From: Pontibacter fetidus
GTDB lineage: Bacteria; Bacteroidota; Bacteroidia; Cytophagales; Hymenobacteraceae
DNA: 57,548 bases
Direction of reading: 5' to 3'
NCBI RefSeq assembly: GCF_010119545.1
Contig: NZ_JAAEAA010000024.1
Span: forward strand, 1-57,548
Below the pieces are notes generated by a model. It ran no database searches. It saw only the letters and a program-made list of their open reading frames with translations, and was not told the origin of the DNA. Positions 25,294-33,581 of this stretch are shown one piece after another. Both the position numbers and the translations under genes were made by a program. Positions within the stretch are counted from its first letter, which is position 1, and every line of letters begins with the position of its first letter.

Positions 25294-27102
25294 ATGCAGC
25301 ATAATCCATCAGAGATCTATAGTTCGCGGGCTTCAATTTTTAAGCAGCAGCAAACTATAGCCGCAGGTAAAGCATCGCGTGTGTCGTGGTTGCGCGTGTT
25401 CCTGTTTGTGGCCGGTGCTGCAGCCGCCTACCATTTCTTTAGCTCCGGTAATAATCTGCTGGGTGCACTGGCTATAGTTACTGGCTATAGTTTGTTTGTA
25501 GTTGTCATGCGCTGGCATACGCGCCTCGAGTATAAGCGCCAACATTTACGGCTATTGCACCAACTCAACCTGGAAGAGCTTGACCGGCTGAAAGGAAACA
25601 TCAGCAAACTGGACAGTGGCCAGCAGTTCTCAGACGATCATCACCCGTATACTTCCGACTTGGATATTTTCGGGCCTAATTCCCTTTTTCAGTTACTGAA
25701 CAGGTCGGTTACAAGTATAGGCAAAGCAAAACTGGCTGGCTGGTTGCAGCATAGGGCTACCAAGCATGAGGTTTTACATCGCCAGGAAGCCGTAGCGGAA
25801 CTTGCTCAGCCCGAAAGTATAGACTGGCTACAAAACCTGCTGGCCACACCGCGGCACTACAAACATGCTGAAACTACGAATGAGGACTTCTTCGGATGGC
25901 TCCAGCAAAATCATTTTTATAGTAGACACACCTATTTAAGGCCGCTCATTTTTATACTTCCGGTACTCACGCTGGTAGCTATAGTTGCCTGGTTCTATGG
26001 ATTCTCAGGGTATCCGGCTGTTGGGTTGTTAGTAGTGCAATCGCTGCTGGCTTACCGTTTCAGGGTGGAGCGCGATGCGTTTTATGATAACAGTATCGGC
26101 ATTTATGAGTCTATGCAGAGTTATACCCGGCAACTGCAACATATAGAGCAACATCAATTTCAGGCATCTTACCTGAAAGAGCAACAACACAAACTACATG
26201 CAGGCAATGTAAAAGCATCGGCTGCCTTGGGCAAACTGGCCCTCATCATAGATTTCTTTTCGTACAGACTGAGTACGCTGATGGCTTTTTTCCTGAATAC
26301 GATCCTGATGTGGGATTTTATATGGATATACCGTCTGGAGAGTTGGCGGGAAAAATACCTGGAGCAAGTGAAAGGTTCTTTGGATGTACTGGCCAGTTTT
26401 GAAAGTATAGCAAGTATAGCTGCGCACCAATACGCCAATCCAACACATGCCATCCCCGAGATCAGCGAAACACCGTTTGAGTTTACAGCCGAGCAACTGG
26501 CGCACCCACTCATTTTTGTATCGGAGCGTATTGCCAACGATTTCTCGATGCAGGGAGTAGGTCACACGATTATAGTTACCGGCTCTAATATGTCGGGTAA
26601 AACCACTTTTCTGCGGACAGTAGGTATAAACATGGTATTGGCCTTTGCCGGAGCGCCTGTTTGTGCCCACAAACTGCGTGTGGCTCCGGTGCAGGTATAC
26701 ACGGCCATGCGCACCGTAGATAACCTGGCCGAAAGTACATCTTCTTTTTATGCCGAACTTAAACGCCTGCGTATACTCCTGAATATGACCGAACAGGGCG
26801 AGCCGGTTTTTTATTTACTCGATGAGATACTGAAAGGTACCAACTCCCGCGACAGGCATTTAGGAGCCATGGCGTTGATCAGGCAGCTGCATAACCGCTA
26901 TAGTTCAGGTATGATCTCGACGCACGACCTGGAGCTTGGCGCCATGGAAGAAGAACTGGCTGGCAGCGTAGAGAACTATAGTTTCAACAGCACGATAGAA
27001 GGCGATAAGATCCTGTTCGACTATAAACTGCAACGAGGCATTTGCGGCAGCTTTAATGCCAGCAAACTGATGCAATTAATGGGCATTGCCATAGAAGAGT
27101 AA
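25294..27102 (+). CDS. MutS-family ATPase with N-terminal membrane segments
   Basis: A 602-aa protein with an intact MutS ATPase domain at its C-terminus: Walker A GSNMSGKTTFLRT (about 430-442), Walker B region FYLLDEILKGTNSRDR (about 503-518) and STHDLEL. The mismatch-recognition N-terminal domain of MutS is absent. In its place are hydrophobic helices at about 32-48, 55-73 and a pair near 215-255. Between them lie lever/clamp-like helical segments. This is neither classical MutS (about 860 aa) nor MutS2 (with Smr). The family is known in Bacteroidota as MutS-related proteins of unknown role. Membrane location is inferred from hydrophobicity. Confidence 0.85.
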   Translation: MQHNPSEIYSSRASIFKQQQTIAAGKASRVSWLRVFLFVAGAAAAYHFFSSGNNLLGALAIVTGYSLFVVVMRWHTRLEYKRQHLRLLHQLNLEELDRLKGNISKLDSGQQFSDDHHPYTSDLDIFGPNSLFQLLNRSVTSIGKAKLAGWLQHRATKHEVLHRQEAVAELAQPESIDWLQNLLATPRHYKHAETTNEDFFGWLQQNHFYSRHTYLRPLIFILPVLTLVAIVAWFYGFSGYPAVGLLVVQSLLAYRFRVERDAFYDNSIGIYESMQSYTRQLQHIEQHQFQASYLKEQQHKLHAGNVKASAALGKLALIIDFFSYRLSTLMAFFLNTILMWDFIWIYRLESWREKYLEQVKGSLDVLASFESIASIAAHQYANPTHAIPEISETPFEFTAEQLAHPLIFVSERIANDFSMQGVGHTIIVTGSNMSGKTTFLRTVGINMVLAFAGAPVCAHKLRVAPVQVYTAMRTVDNLAESTSSFYAELKRLRILLNMTEQGEPVFYLLDEILKGTNSRDRHLGAMALIRQLHNRYSSGMISTHDLELGAMEEELAGSVENYSFNSTIEGDKILFDYKLQRGICGSFNASKLMQLMGIAIEE

Positions 27103-27155
27103 CTATAGTTACATTGACAAAAGAGTTTTTGACAAAAGACAAAAGAATTTTTAAT

Positions 27156-27346
27156 ACCCCTCTAGGGAGCAGGGCTGTTTCATTCTCCTTTTGCTGGCGC
27201 GGATCTGCGATCCGTGACTTACTTATAAAGTCGGATTTGCAATCCGACTGGGCCAGAGGCCCAACTATAGTTCGACACGAGCGAGGACGCTCGCGCCATG
27301 GTAAATTAATTTATGAGAATGAAACGGCCCTGCTCCTCGGAGGGGT
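27156..27346. repeat. Palindromic element enclosing a multi-hairpin repeat
   Basis: Left arm 27156-27187 and right arm 27315-27346 are near-perfect reverse complements; GAGCAGGGCTGTTTCATTCT pairs with AGAATGAAACGGCCCTGCTC. The C/G-run ends match the family at 8825-9015. The centre holds the multi-hairpin repeat at 27193-27302. An open frame crossing this region (27114-27410) is repeat sequence, not a gene. Confidence 0.75.
27193..27302 (-). repeat. Multi-hairpin repeat, copy Y
   Basis: Read on the minus strand, it begins CATGGCGCGAGCGTCCTCGC, then GTGTCGAACTATAGTTGG, GGGCC-TCT-GGCCC, the stem AGTCGGATT-GCA-AATCCGACT, a short linker, CGGATC-GCA-GATCCG, and ends GCCAGCAAAA. It matches copy X (15281-15385) in its linkers, with changed but still paired stem sequences. 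Confidence 0.7.
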
Positions 27347-27406
27347 AGGGGTGGGTTTTCTGTCCCTAATTAACAAACTAACTATAAACACACTAAACTA
27401 TAAATT

Positions 27407-27649
27407 ATGAGAGTAGTAGCAGACATACCAAACCCGAACGTAAAAATCACCTTACATTCTTATAACGGTAAGTATATCCTGAAACTTGAGAAAGCCAATC
27501 TGGAGCAGATCTATAAAATTGAAGAATCTGAAGTGATGGGAGATGAAGGCGCTATTGCCTTATTGGATGAAGAATTTATAGAAGCTGTTGTGAATCGTTT
27601 TGTGGATATGCGTGATGCTTTTGTAAGTACGGTGAGAAGGAATGGATAA
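27407..27649 (+). CDS. Small hypothetical protein
   Basis: An 80-aa acidic protein starting MRVVADIPNPNVKITLHSYN, with a beta-then-helix pattern and a helical end (EEFIEAVVNRFVDMRDAFVS). It has no signal and no membrane segment, so is probably cytoplasmic. The codon use looks like that of neighbouring real genes. It has no recognised family. It starts just after a repeat island, 305 bp from the MutS-like gene. Confidence 0.6.
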   Translation: MRVVADIPNPNVKITLHSYNGKYILKLEKANLEQIYKIEESEVMGDEGAIALLDEEFIEAVVNRFVDMRDAFVSTVRRNG

Positions 27650-27700
27650 GGTTTCTCACGTTATTACGCTTATCTGAACATTAGAGAGAATAAGAAAACA

Positions 27701-28267
27701 ATGAAAACAAACATATTCTCTTCTCTTGCCTTTCTAATTTTGACAGGCTGTAGCGATGATAGTAACCAAAAGCAAAGACTTAACTCTGAAGTTGCGGCTT
27801 TGGAATTGGAGAGAGCTAAAAAGCAGGAGATTTATGATAATATAGAGAATAACTTAAATGTATCGGATCTTAAAAATCTAATTCTAGCGAGTGACAGCGT
27901 CTACCTTCTTATTGGTGAGGATAGTCCACATAAGGTGCCGCTTCCTGTTAGCGAAAAGCTAACAAAGAGAAAAGATATAGAACGTCTTGTTAATTTTATC
28001 CCCAACGATACAAGTACCTTACCATTAATAACAAATCATAACTCATCAGTCATACCCCCACCTATAAAATTTGGAAAGCCTATTGGAGCTTTAAAGATCT
28101 ACACTAACTCTTTTAAAACTGTTTGGATAAATACCGTTTGGATAGATATTTATATTGATTCAACCGGCACTTATTTTTATACGGTCGCCTCCATGAAGAA
28201 AAAATCTTTCACAAAAGAGGGACATGCATATTTTAAAGAAAAGTTTAAGGAATATAAATCTTTCTAA
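27701..28267 (+). CDS. AT-rich lipoprotein, unknown function
   Basis: A 188-aa protein with signal MKTNIFSSLAFLILTGCSDD and lipobox LTGC (Cys17). A predicted coiled coil follows (about 28-45, rich in Glu/Lys/Leu), then a soluble domain. A Pro-rich segment, SSVIPPPIKFGKP, recalls the IPPPP segment of the orphan lipoprotein at 5930-6547, and both are AT-rich. This might mean a distant relationship, though not one I can establish. No family recognised. Confidence 0.6.
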   Translation: MKTNIFSSLAFLILTGCSDDSNQKQRLNSEVAALELERAKKQEIYDNIENNLNVSDLKNLILASDSVYLLIGEDSPHKVPLPVSEKLTKRKDIERLVNFIPNDTSTLPLITNHNSSVIPPPIKFGKPIGALKIYTNSFKTVWINTVWIDIYIDSTGTYFYTVASMKKKSFTKEGHAYFKEKFKEYKSF

Positions 28268-28321
28268 CAAAATCTATAGTGCCCGAAGCACCATAGCAAG
28301 TTAAAAATCAATACACATAAA

Positions 28322-28350
28322 AAAAGCCCGCTTCATCAGCGGGCTTTTCT
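28322..28350. terminator. Bidirectional terminator, tsf and lipoprotein
   Basis: AAAAGCCCGC (28322-28331), loop TTCATCA, GCGGGCTTTT (28339-28348). A-run and T-run sit on either side, between convergent genes. Confidence 0.85.
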
Positions 28351-28371
28351 ATTTTATAAGCTAAAAGCTAA

Positions 28372-29208
28372 TTAAGCACCGATAGCTACACGCTTGAAAT
28401 CAGTTACTGTTAAGCCTTTGCTTGTCTTCTCAAGCAGCTGAGCGATAGTTAAAGAAGAATCTTTAACGAACTCCTGGTTAAGCAGTGTGCTTTCTTTGTA
28501 GAACTTGTTCAGTTTACCCATCGCAATTTTCTCAAGCATAGCCTCTGGCTTACCTTCCTGGCGCGCCTGATCTTTACCGATCTCAATTTCACGCTCTACA
28601 GTAGCTGCATCAACACCGTCTTTATCCAGCGCGATTGGCTTCATAGCCGCAATCTGCATCGCGATGTCTTTACCAACTTCAGTTACATCAGTACCGTTTG
28701 TGTTGTTAAGGCCAACAAGTACACCTAATTTACCATTAGAGTGGTTGTAAGCTACAACTTTCTCAGCGTTTACAGTCTCGTAAGAAACTACATCAATCTT
28801 CTCACCGATCTTACCCATCAGGTCAGTGATGTGGTCCTGCAGCGAACGGCCATCTGCCTGTGGTGTAGCCAATAATTCTTCTTTAGAACCAGCGTTTGTA
28901 GAAACAGCTGCATCCAGAACTGCCTGCGCCAGGTTTCTGAAATCTTCAACTTTAGATACCGGCTCAGTTTCGCAAGCGATAGCTACTACTTTACCAGTTG
29001 AGCCATCAGCAGAAACCTGCGTTAATACAATACCTTCAGAAGTTGTGTTGTCAGCACGCTTGCTGGCAATTTTCTGTCCCTGCTTGCGCAGAATATCTTT
29101 AGCTGCTTCAAAATCGCCGTTAGCTTCAGTAAGCGCTTTTTTGCAGTCCATCATACCAGCACCAGTTTCCTGGCGAAGTCTGTTAACGTCTTGTGCTGTA
29201 ATAGCCAT
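28372..29208 (-). CDS. tsf: Elongation factor Ts
   Basis: A 278-aa guanine-exchange factor for EF-Tu. The UBA-like N-terminal domain has RLRQETGAGMMDCKKALTEA (about 10-29) and the family signature continues to about 55 (QKIASKRADNTTSEGI). The core exchange domain follows. Slightly shorter than E. coli (283 aa). Last gene of the rplM-rpsI-rpsB-tsf set; 207 bp, including a possible terminator or attenuator hairpin, separate it from rpsB. Confidence 0.97.
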   Translation of the reverse strand: MAITAQDVNRLRQETGAGMMDCKKALTEANGDFEAAKDILRKQGQKIASKRADNTTSEGIVLTQVSADGSTGKVVAIACETEPVSKVEDFRNLAQAVLDAAVSTNAGSKEELLATPQADGRSLQDHITDLMGKIGEKIDVVSYETVNAEKVVAYNHSNGKLGVLVGLNNTNGTDVTEVGKDIAMQIAAMKPIALDKDGVDAATVEREIEIGKDQARQEGKPEAMLEKIAMGKLNKFYKESTLLNQEFVKDSSLTIAQLLEKTSKGLTVTDFKRVAIGA

Positions 29209-29352
29209 GATTTTTATAATTATGAATTACGAATTAATAATTAAGAATTTCGGTTTTGGGTTCCTGCAGCGTGCTTTAACCAACTATAGCTAACTAATAA
29301 AGTATACTAACTATAGTTGGTTTGCTGATGCCTGATACAGAACCCCTAAAAC

Positions 29353-29390
29353 AAACTGAACATTGAAGCAGTTTGCCCAATGTTCAGTTT
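29353..29390 (-). terminator. Hairpin between rpsB and tsf
   Basis: AAACTGAACATTG and CAATGTTCAGTTT form a perfect 13-bp stem, loop 12 nt. Read in the minus direction it is followed by TTTTAGGGG. A terminator or attenuator that may lower tsf expression relative to rpsB. Confidence 0.6.
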
Positions 29391-29415
29391 GATATGTTGC
29401 AATATGAACAAGTTC

Positions 29416-30183
29416 TTATTGCTCGTCAGCTTCTTGTTTAGCCTTGATGCCTTCGTCCTCAGAACGCTTGCGCTCAGTTTCTTCTTTGTCAACCTTACGC
29501 TCAGACAGACCTTCTTCAATCGCTTTACCCATGATAGAAACGATCAGGGAAATAGACTTAGAAGCATCATCGTTCGCCGGGATTGGGAAGTCTACAGACT
29601 CAGGGTTTGAGTTTGTATCGCAGATAGCGAAAACAGGCAGGTTAAGCTTGTGTGCTTCTTTAACTGCGATGTGCTCACGCTTTACGTCAACGATGAAAAG
29701 GGCAGCTGGTAGGCGAGAAAGATCTGCAATACCACCAAGTACACGCTCCAGTTTCTCACGCTCACGAGATAGCATAAGCTTCTCACGCTTCGCGATAGCT
29801 GCATAAGCTGTGTTGTCTTTCATCATCTTATCGATAGTAGACATTTTCTTAAGAGACTTACGCACCGTAGCGAAGTTAGTAAGCATACCGCCTAACCAAC
29901 GATCGGTAACGTAAGGCATTTTAAGACGCTTAGCCTCTTCAGCCACGATGTCCTGAGCCTGCTTTTTAGTAGCTACGAACATGATCTTACGGCCAGACTT
30001 AGCAATGTTCTTGATAGCTGAAGTAGCTTCATCAAGCGCAACTAGTGTCTTGTTAAGGTCAATGATGTGGATACCGTTCTTCTCCATGAAGATGTATGGA
30101 GCCATCTTCGGATCCCACTTTCTGGTAAGGTGACCAAAGTGTACACCAGCTTCCAGTAATTCTTTATAATTAGTACTTGCCAT
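29416..30183 (-). CDS. rpsB: 30S ribosomal protein S2
   Basis: The 255-aa S2 family protein begins with the typical LLEAGVHFGHLTRKWDPKMA segment (residues 9-28), followed by GIHIIDLNKTLVALDEA and the conserved VTDRWLGGMLTNFATVRKS. The C-terminus is a charged tail rich in Glu and Lys (KEETERKRSEDEGIKAKQEA), longer than in E. coli. S2 binds the 30S platform with S1. Encoded 21 bp after rpsI. Confidence 0.97.
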   Translation of the reverse strand: MASTNYKELLEAGVHFGHLTRKWDPKMAPYIFMEKNGIHIIDLNKTLVALDEATSAIKNIAKSGRKIMFVATKKQAQDIVAEEAKRLKMPYVTDRWLGGMLTNFATVRKSLKKMSTIDKMMKDNTAYAAIAKREKLMLSREREKLERVLGGIADLSRLPAALFIVDVKREHIAVKEAHKLNLPVFAICDTNSNPESVDFPIPANDDASKSISLIVSIMGKAIEEGLSERKVDKEETERKRSEDEGIKAKQEADEQ

Positions 30184-30204
30184 GTTGTTGATACACCTAA
30201 AATA

Positions 30205-30591
30205 TTAACGTTTGCTAAACTGGAATGAACGACGCGCTTTACGCTTACCGAACTTCTTACGCTCTACCATACGAGGGTCACGTGTTACGAAACCTTCTTT
30301 ACGCAGAACTGACTTAGTCTCGGCGTTCTCAACTACCAGGGCTTTTGCGATAGCAAGTCTTAGTGCCTCAGCCTGGCCGCTTACACCACCACCTTTTAGG
30401 TTGGCAACTACATCGTATTTGCCAATAGCTTCTAAGGTTTGAAACGGCTGATTTACTATAGTTTGCAATACTTCGTTAGGGAAGTATGCCTTGATATCTT
30501 TACCGTTAATAGTGATATTCCCTTGCCCGGCCGTCATGTAGATGCGTGCCACCGAGGTTTTTCTTCTACCGGATGTATTGATAACTTCCAT
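30205..30591 (-). CDS. rpsI: 30S ribosomal protein S9
   Basis: A 128-aa protein. The signature GGGVSGQAEALRLAIAKALV (about 67-86) and the basic C-terminus KKFGKRKARRSFQFSKR are those of S9; the terminal Arg/Lys contacts the P-site tRNA. It lies 7 bp after rplM, in the usual L13-S9 order. One CTATAG motif lies inside, at about 30457. Confidence 0.97.
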   Translation of the reverse strand: MEVINTSGRRKTSVARIYMTAGQGNITINGKDIKAYFPNEVLQTIVNQPFQTLEAIGKYDVVANLKGGGVSGQAEALRLAIAKALVVENAETKSVLRKEGFVTRDPRMVERKKFGKRKARRSFQFSKR

Positions 30592-30598
30592 TAATTAA

Positions 30599-31048
30599 TT
30601 ATAGATTGAAGGTTAATTCTTTAGGCTGCTGAGCTGCAAATGGATGCTCGCTTCCTGCAAAAACATGAAGATTTCTGAATAGCTCGCGGCCTAGTGGGCC
30701 TTTTGGCAACATGCCACGAACTGCACGCTCTACTAATAGCGTTGATGATTTAGCCTTAAGCTCACGTGGAGAAGTTCTCTTCTGACCGCCTGGGTAACCA
30801 GTGTGTGTCAGGTAATACTTCTGATCCCACTTACGGCCTGAGAAACGTACATTATCAGAGTTGATAACGATCACGTTGTCACCGCAGTCAGCGTTTGGCG
30901 TGTACGAAGGCTTGTTCTTGCCTTTCAGGATCTTGGCGATTTCAGACGCCACGCGACCCAAGTTTCCTTGCCCTGCATCAACAATCACCCAGCCTTTGTT
31001 GGCCGTCTTCTTGCTGACATTTAGGGTCTTATAACTTAAATGATCCAT
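30599..31048 (-). CDS. rplM: 50S ribosomal protein L13
   Basis: A 149-aa protein with the family landmarks WVIVDAGQGNLGRVASEIAK (about 20-39), LTHTGYPGGQK (about 80-90) and ERAVRGMLPKGPLGR (about 107-121). It is the first gene of the ribosomal operon and sits behind a consensus-like promoter at 31112-31142. Confidence 0.97.
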   Translation of the reverse strand: MDHLSYKTLNVSKKTANKGWVIVDAGQGNLGRVASEIAKILKGKNKPSYTPNADCGDNVIVINSDNVRFSGRKWDQKYYLTHTGYPGGQKRTSPRELKAKSSTLLVERAVRGMLPKGPLGRELFRNLHVFAGSEHPFAAQQPKELTFNL

Positions 31049-31111
31049 TTTTGGTGGTAGTAAGCGATTTATTTAATGAATAATTTTATTTCGGGTATCC
31101 GAAAATGGACA

Positions 31112-31142
31112 CAAAGATAGAAGGTATTTATTTTATATGCAA
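31112..31142 (-). promoter_or_regulatory. rplM promoter, Bacteroidota type
   Basis: On the minus strand, TTG (complement of CAA at 31140-31142) is followed by a 20-bp spacer and TATCTTTG (complement of CAAAGATA at 31112-31119), an exact match to TTG-N19/20-TAnnTTTG. Transcription would start about 55-60 bp before the rplM start. The rest of the 306-bp gap holds only the terminator at 31253. Confidence 0.7.
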
Positions 31143-31252
31143 CAGCATTGTGTAAATTGCCCTAAATCAGTGCAGTAGCATTTTACTTCTGAAAGTTAAC
31201 CTATATAGTAGCTCTTGTTACCAGCGGTTTATAGTTTTATAAACTGTAAAAC

Positions 31253-31283
31253 AAAAGCAGAGCTATAGTTTAGCTCTGCTTTT
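31253..31283 (-). terminator. Terminator of the BlaR1-like gene
   Basis: AAAAGCAGAGCT, loop ATAGTTT, AGCTCTGCTTTT: a perfect 12-bp stem. The loop-stem junction contains GCTATAGTTT. Confidence 0.75.
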
Positions 31284-31354
31284 TAAGTGTACTAATCGAT
31301 ACTATTCGGAAACTGGCAAAGTAATAGTGATAGGCTGTGCCAGAAACTACGCTG

Positions 31355-33022
31355 TTAGTTCTTTTTTATTCTTACTGGTGGTGGAGGCGGCAGTAGGTTA
31401 GGGAGTTCTCCATACTTGCTTTTGGCAGTAGCTATACTTTTAGCATCCTTAAACTCATAGCTTTCCTGGCCTCCTGCTTTCATAAAGAAAACAATTGCCT
31501 GTGGGCCTGTCTGCTCATTAATTCTCCAGCCAACTTTTTCTATAGTTGTGTTTTTCTTCAGGAAGTTGGTATATGCTACAGGCAGGTTGTTCCTGTCCTG
31601 GTAGTAAGCCATATCTTCTGGTATAAAAACTTTTTCTCCATTCTCCTGCATACTATTTTTAGACCGGGCATCAAACTCTTCCTGCGACACAGCTTCTGCA
31701 ATTGGTGGAGTAGATGGGAGTTTGCCATACTTTTTCTCAGCGGCAGCACGGCTTGCTTTGTCTTCCAGGTTATATATTTCTTCTGCTGCCTCTAATCTTA
31801 CTATTATTTGATTTGTGGTAGTCCAGAAAAGCTTTCGTACCTGCGGATTGCGTTTGTAGAAGTCCTTGTATTCATTTACTATCTGTGGTTTGCTTTCTGC
31901 AGCTGCACCTGGTATAGCGGCCAGTACTTTGTCATACATTTCATTGTCTGGTAAGTATAATCCATATTTTGTGTAGGCTTTTGCCAGTTCCTGCTCGTTG
32001 TCGAGTTGGTAACTATCTGCTTCACCTTCGATAGGGGTTATGGTTAGCGTATTAGGGGCATTCCAGCAGGCGTTTGTAAATGTGGGTGCGTTTTTAATAT
32101 AAATATCAGGACCTACTTTGGTGTACTCTGAAATATCTGCTGCAGTATCATTATGCGGTTTGGCTATACTATTGAAAGTTAGTAGCAACACTGCTGCAAC
32201 TGGCACCACAGCCAGGAACTTAAGCAGGTGCTTTTTGGTACTCGGCATTTTGTTCATCATGGCAATTCTTCTTTTTAGTGATGGAAAATTGAATTGATTG
32301 ACAATCTGAGGTTGTGTGGCGCCTACAACTTTCAGTAAAAGGTATTGGTATTCTTTTTTATCTACCCCGGTGTTTACCACGTTCTGGTCGGCAATAAACT
32401 CCAGGTTTTCTTTCACAGCTTTTTTCATGAGCCACGCGCCCGGGTTAAACCAGTAAAACACGGTGCTCAACTCGGCCAGCAGTACATCTAAAGTGTGCCA
32501 GCCGGTAATATGGATCAGTTCGTGGTTCAGTATCTTTTCCAGTTCATCGTTCTGGTGCTGGGTGGGGTTCAGGTATATGGTTTGCCAGAAAGAGAACGCC
32601 TGGCTTATAGTTTTAACCTGCCGGAAACCGATGTTCTTATAGTTAGCAGGCTCTGAAGCGGCATGGATATTATACAGCGACACCAACTGAACTATAAACC
32701 TGATAAGCATAACTATAACCCCGGTCCAAAACAGGTAAACCGGTAGTTGCCAGTAATCGAAGGTTGGGGTTTGGGTTATAGTTTGCGATGTAATTGCCCA
32801 GGCTGGTATAGTTACGATATAGGCGTTGGCAATAGGCTCATGCCTGGCAAACAGCTCTGTCAAATCTATAAAAGGATATATCGTAGAGAACACAATGCCA
32901 AACACCAGGAACAGGCGGTTGAGGTGGTAGAACGTGAGCCGGCGGAACGCTACATGGTAAGCCAGGTAAAACAGTACCAGTGCCACGTTTACTTTCAGTA
33001 GGTATAAGAGCAGTTCCGGCAT
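31355..33022 (-). CDS. M56/BlaR1-type membrane metalloprotease sensor with three C-terminal repeats
   Basis: The 555-aa protein has transmembrane helices near 4-23, 33-54, 88-112 and 266-284. Its zinc-protease motif HELIH (167-171) and downstream Glu (ENLEF, about 208) are those of peptidase M56, which in BlaR1/MecR1 transmits an outside signal and triggers loss of the BlaI-type repressor. There is no penicillin-binding sensor domain. Instead, the outer part (about 300-555) holds three imperfect repeats (about 315-357, 383-438, 480-543), each with an aromatic-rich strand segment and an ending like A-x-x-KYG-x-LP. The ligand is unknown. It lies 2 bp downstream of the BlaI-like gene. Confidence 0.88.
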   Translation of the reverse strand: MPELLLYLLKVNVALVLFYLAYHVAFRRLTFYHLNRLFLVFGIVFSTIYPFIDLTELFARHEPIANAYIVTIPAWAITSQTITQTPTFDYWQLPVYLFWTGVIVMLIRFIVQLVSLYNIHAASEPANYKNIGFRQVKTISQAFSFWQTIYLNPTQHQNDELEKILNHELIHITGWHTLDVLLAELSTVFYWFNPGAWLMKKAVKENLEFIADQNVVNTGVDKKEYQYLLLKVVGATQPQIVNQFNFPSLKRRIAMMNKMPSTKKHLLKFLAVVPVAAVLLLTFNSIAKPHNDTAADISEYTKVGPDIYIKNAPTFTNACWNAPNTLTITPIEGEADSYQLDNEQELAKAYTKYGLYLPDNEMYDKVLAAIPGAAAESKPQIVNEYKDFYKRNPQVRKLFWTTTNQIIVRLEAAEEIYNLEDKASRAAAEKKYGKLPSTPPIAEAVSQEEFDARSKNSMQENGEKVFIPEDMAYYQDRNNLPVAYTNFLKKNTTIEKVGWRINEQTGPQAIVFFMKAGGQESYEFKDAKSIATAKSKYGELPNLLPPPPPVRIKKN

Positions 33023-33024
33023 GG

Positions 33025-33390
33025 CTATTCGGCTTTTTTGTTCTCTATCATGTTGATGATTTCCTGCAGGTCTTCGGCACTGATCTTTTTGTCCTGCGCA
33101 AAAAAGGCTACCAGCTCTTTGTAGGAGTTCTTAAAATAATCACCCACAAAACTCTTCATGAAGCGCTTTTTATAGTCTTCCTGTTTAATGATAGGCGTGT
33201 AGCGGTAGGTATTGCCCAACTTTTCGCCCTGCACAAAACCTTTCTTCTCTAAGTTCTTCACCGTTGATGCCAGCGTGGTGTAAGGCGGTTTCGGCTCATG
33301 CAACTCTTCCAGAAAATCCTTTATAAACCCGCCGCCGGTTTCCCAAATTACCAGCATAGCATCTTCTTCTTGTTGGGTCAGCTTTTCCAT
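33025..33390 (-). CDS. BlaI/MecI/CopY-family transcriptional repressor
   Basis: The 121-aa winged-helix protein starts EKLTQQEEDAMLVIWETGGG, then PPYTTLASTVKNLEKKGFVQ, the recognition helix and wing of BlaI-type repressors, which bind DNA as dimers and are cleaved when the partner protease is activated. It is transcribed with the BlaR1-like gene. Upstream are three 15-bp dyads that fit as its own operator (33396-33452), so autoregulation is likely. Confidence 0.92.
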   Translation of the reverse strand: MEKLTQQEEDAMLVIWETGGGFIKDFLEELHEPKPPYTTLASTVKNLEKKGFVQGEKLGNTYRYTPIIKQEDYKKRFMKSFVGDYFKNSYKELVAFFAQDKKISAEDLQEIINMIENKKAE

Positions 33391-33395
33391 AGTTT

Positions 33396-33452
33396 TACGA
33401 TGTTTTCGTATAGTTACGAAATGTTCGTAATAAAAGCTACGAAAGTTTCGTA
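33396..33452. promoter_or_regulatory. Three operator dyads, TACGA-N5-TCGTA
   Basis: Perfect 15-bp dyads at 33396-33410, 33415-33429 and 33438-33452, all TACGA-N5-TCGTA, with centres 19 and 23 bp apart. They start 6 bp upstream of the BlaI-like start codon. The arms resemble but are not identical to the known BlaI sites (TACA/TGTA). They lie between this gene and the plus-strand permease gene and could control both. Confidence 0.8.
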
Positions 33453-33581
33453 AATAATTTTAGGGTGCGCAATTTGAGTCAGAAAAGATGGTTTTTATAG
33501 TTGAAAAAGTTCGGGTTGAACTATAGAATTGGTGGAAGTCAGAAATATCTGTACCTTATCTCTACAATAAACTATAGGCGT

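Noticed and set aside
27114..27410. 98-aa open frame upstream of the 80-aa gene
   Set aside because: It covers the palindromic and multi-hairpin repeats completely and overlaps the start of the next gene; it is repeat DNA.
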